A stretch of DNA of 64,000 bases from Scolanthus callimorphus (Eukaryota; Cnidaria; Anthozoa; Actiniaria; Edwardsiidae). The translations under genes and the position numbers were made by a program. Below, piece after piece: positions 63,824 to 64,000 of this stretch; position 1 is the first letter of the stretch, and each line of letters starts with the position of its first letter. Below the pieces are notes generated by a model that was not told the DNA's origin, did no database searches, and saw nothing but the letters and a program-made list of their open reading frames with translations. The stretch is from assembly GCA_033964015.1 (NCBI GenBank), contig CM066922.1:636856-700855 (forward strand). Reading direction: 5' to 3'.

Positions 63824-64000
63824 AACATGGACAGTGTTAACAAATATGTATTTAATGAGAATAGACCAATTTTGATAATTTAAGATTCTAATTTGAATAC
63901 AAGGCTCATGGTGAAAAAAAACAAAACAAACATATTCGTTTTTCGATGCCAATGAGATTTCTTTTGTGTTAGTCCCCCGAGCCTCAAAATCAAGTAAGAA

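Overview
This looks like nuclear DNA of a marine invertebrate, most likely an anthozoan cnidarian such as a stony coral. The reasons are GT-AG introns, intron-poor conserved animal genes (NudC, an F-box/WD40 protein), a tRNA-derived SINE, and a dense mix of L1-type LINEs, a Penelope-like element, a BEL/Pao element, and many fold-back and TTAA-target DNA transposons. There are no operons, no CRISPR array and no bacterial features. Species assignment is inference.

Layout. 1-4.1 kb: a head-to-head gene pair, with NudC exon 1 leaving to the left on the minus strand and a two-exon F-box/WD40 gene on the plus strand. 4.1-16.6 kb: no supported gene; fold-back elements, a 13-bp minisatellite (8.28-9.02 kb), a repeat family carrying paired TGACGTCA sites, a fold-back element with a 9-bp target duplication, a perfect 145-bp tandem duplication and several MITEs. 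16.6-31 kb: scattered candidate minus-strand exons of an unrecognised gene, within roughly 500-bp segments present in three copies. Each copy was hit by different elements, including a DNA transposon (18.75-25.70 kb) that itself contains a full-length L1-type LINE (19.96-25.30 kb). 31.5-32.1 kb: a dispersed repeat and a tRNA SINE.

32.5-42.4 kb: a decayed minus-strand gene of an unusual large family, with CCHC-like zinc-binding motifs, a conserved helical middle, tandem phase-1 mini-exons, a FEN/XPG-like (PIN-fold) nuclease domain and a Cys-rich tail. It is split by a 3.9-kb LINE with a 14-bp target duplication and by a 635-bp solo LTR with a 5-bp target duplication. 43-48 kb: two candidate minus-strand exons, inverted repeats and AT-rich unassigned DNA. 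48.3-50.2 kb: a truncated Penelope-like element with a hammerhead-ribozyme-like fold in its leader. 50.6-52.4 kb: a 1.77-kb near-perfect palindrome with TTAA ends. 53.3-62.3 kb: a BEL/Pao retrotransposon with almost identical LTRs inside an older inverted-repeat element, plus a rearranged pol fragment beyond one LTR. 62.4-63.0 kb: an intact single-exon gene of unknown function.

The genes most likely to be working are NudC, the F-box/WD40 gene and the 62.4-kb ORF. Nearly all other long ORFs belong to mobile elements carrying frameshifts. The most interesting items are the FEN-like family, the hammerhead-like motif, the giant palindrome, and insertion sites that can be dated against uninterrupted paralogous copies in the same window.
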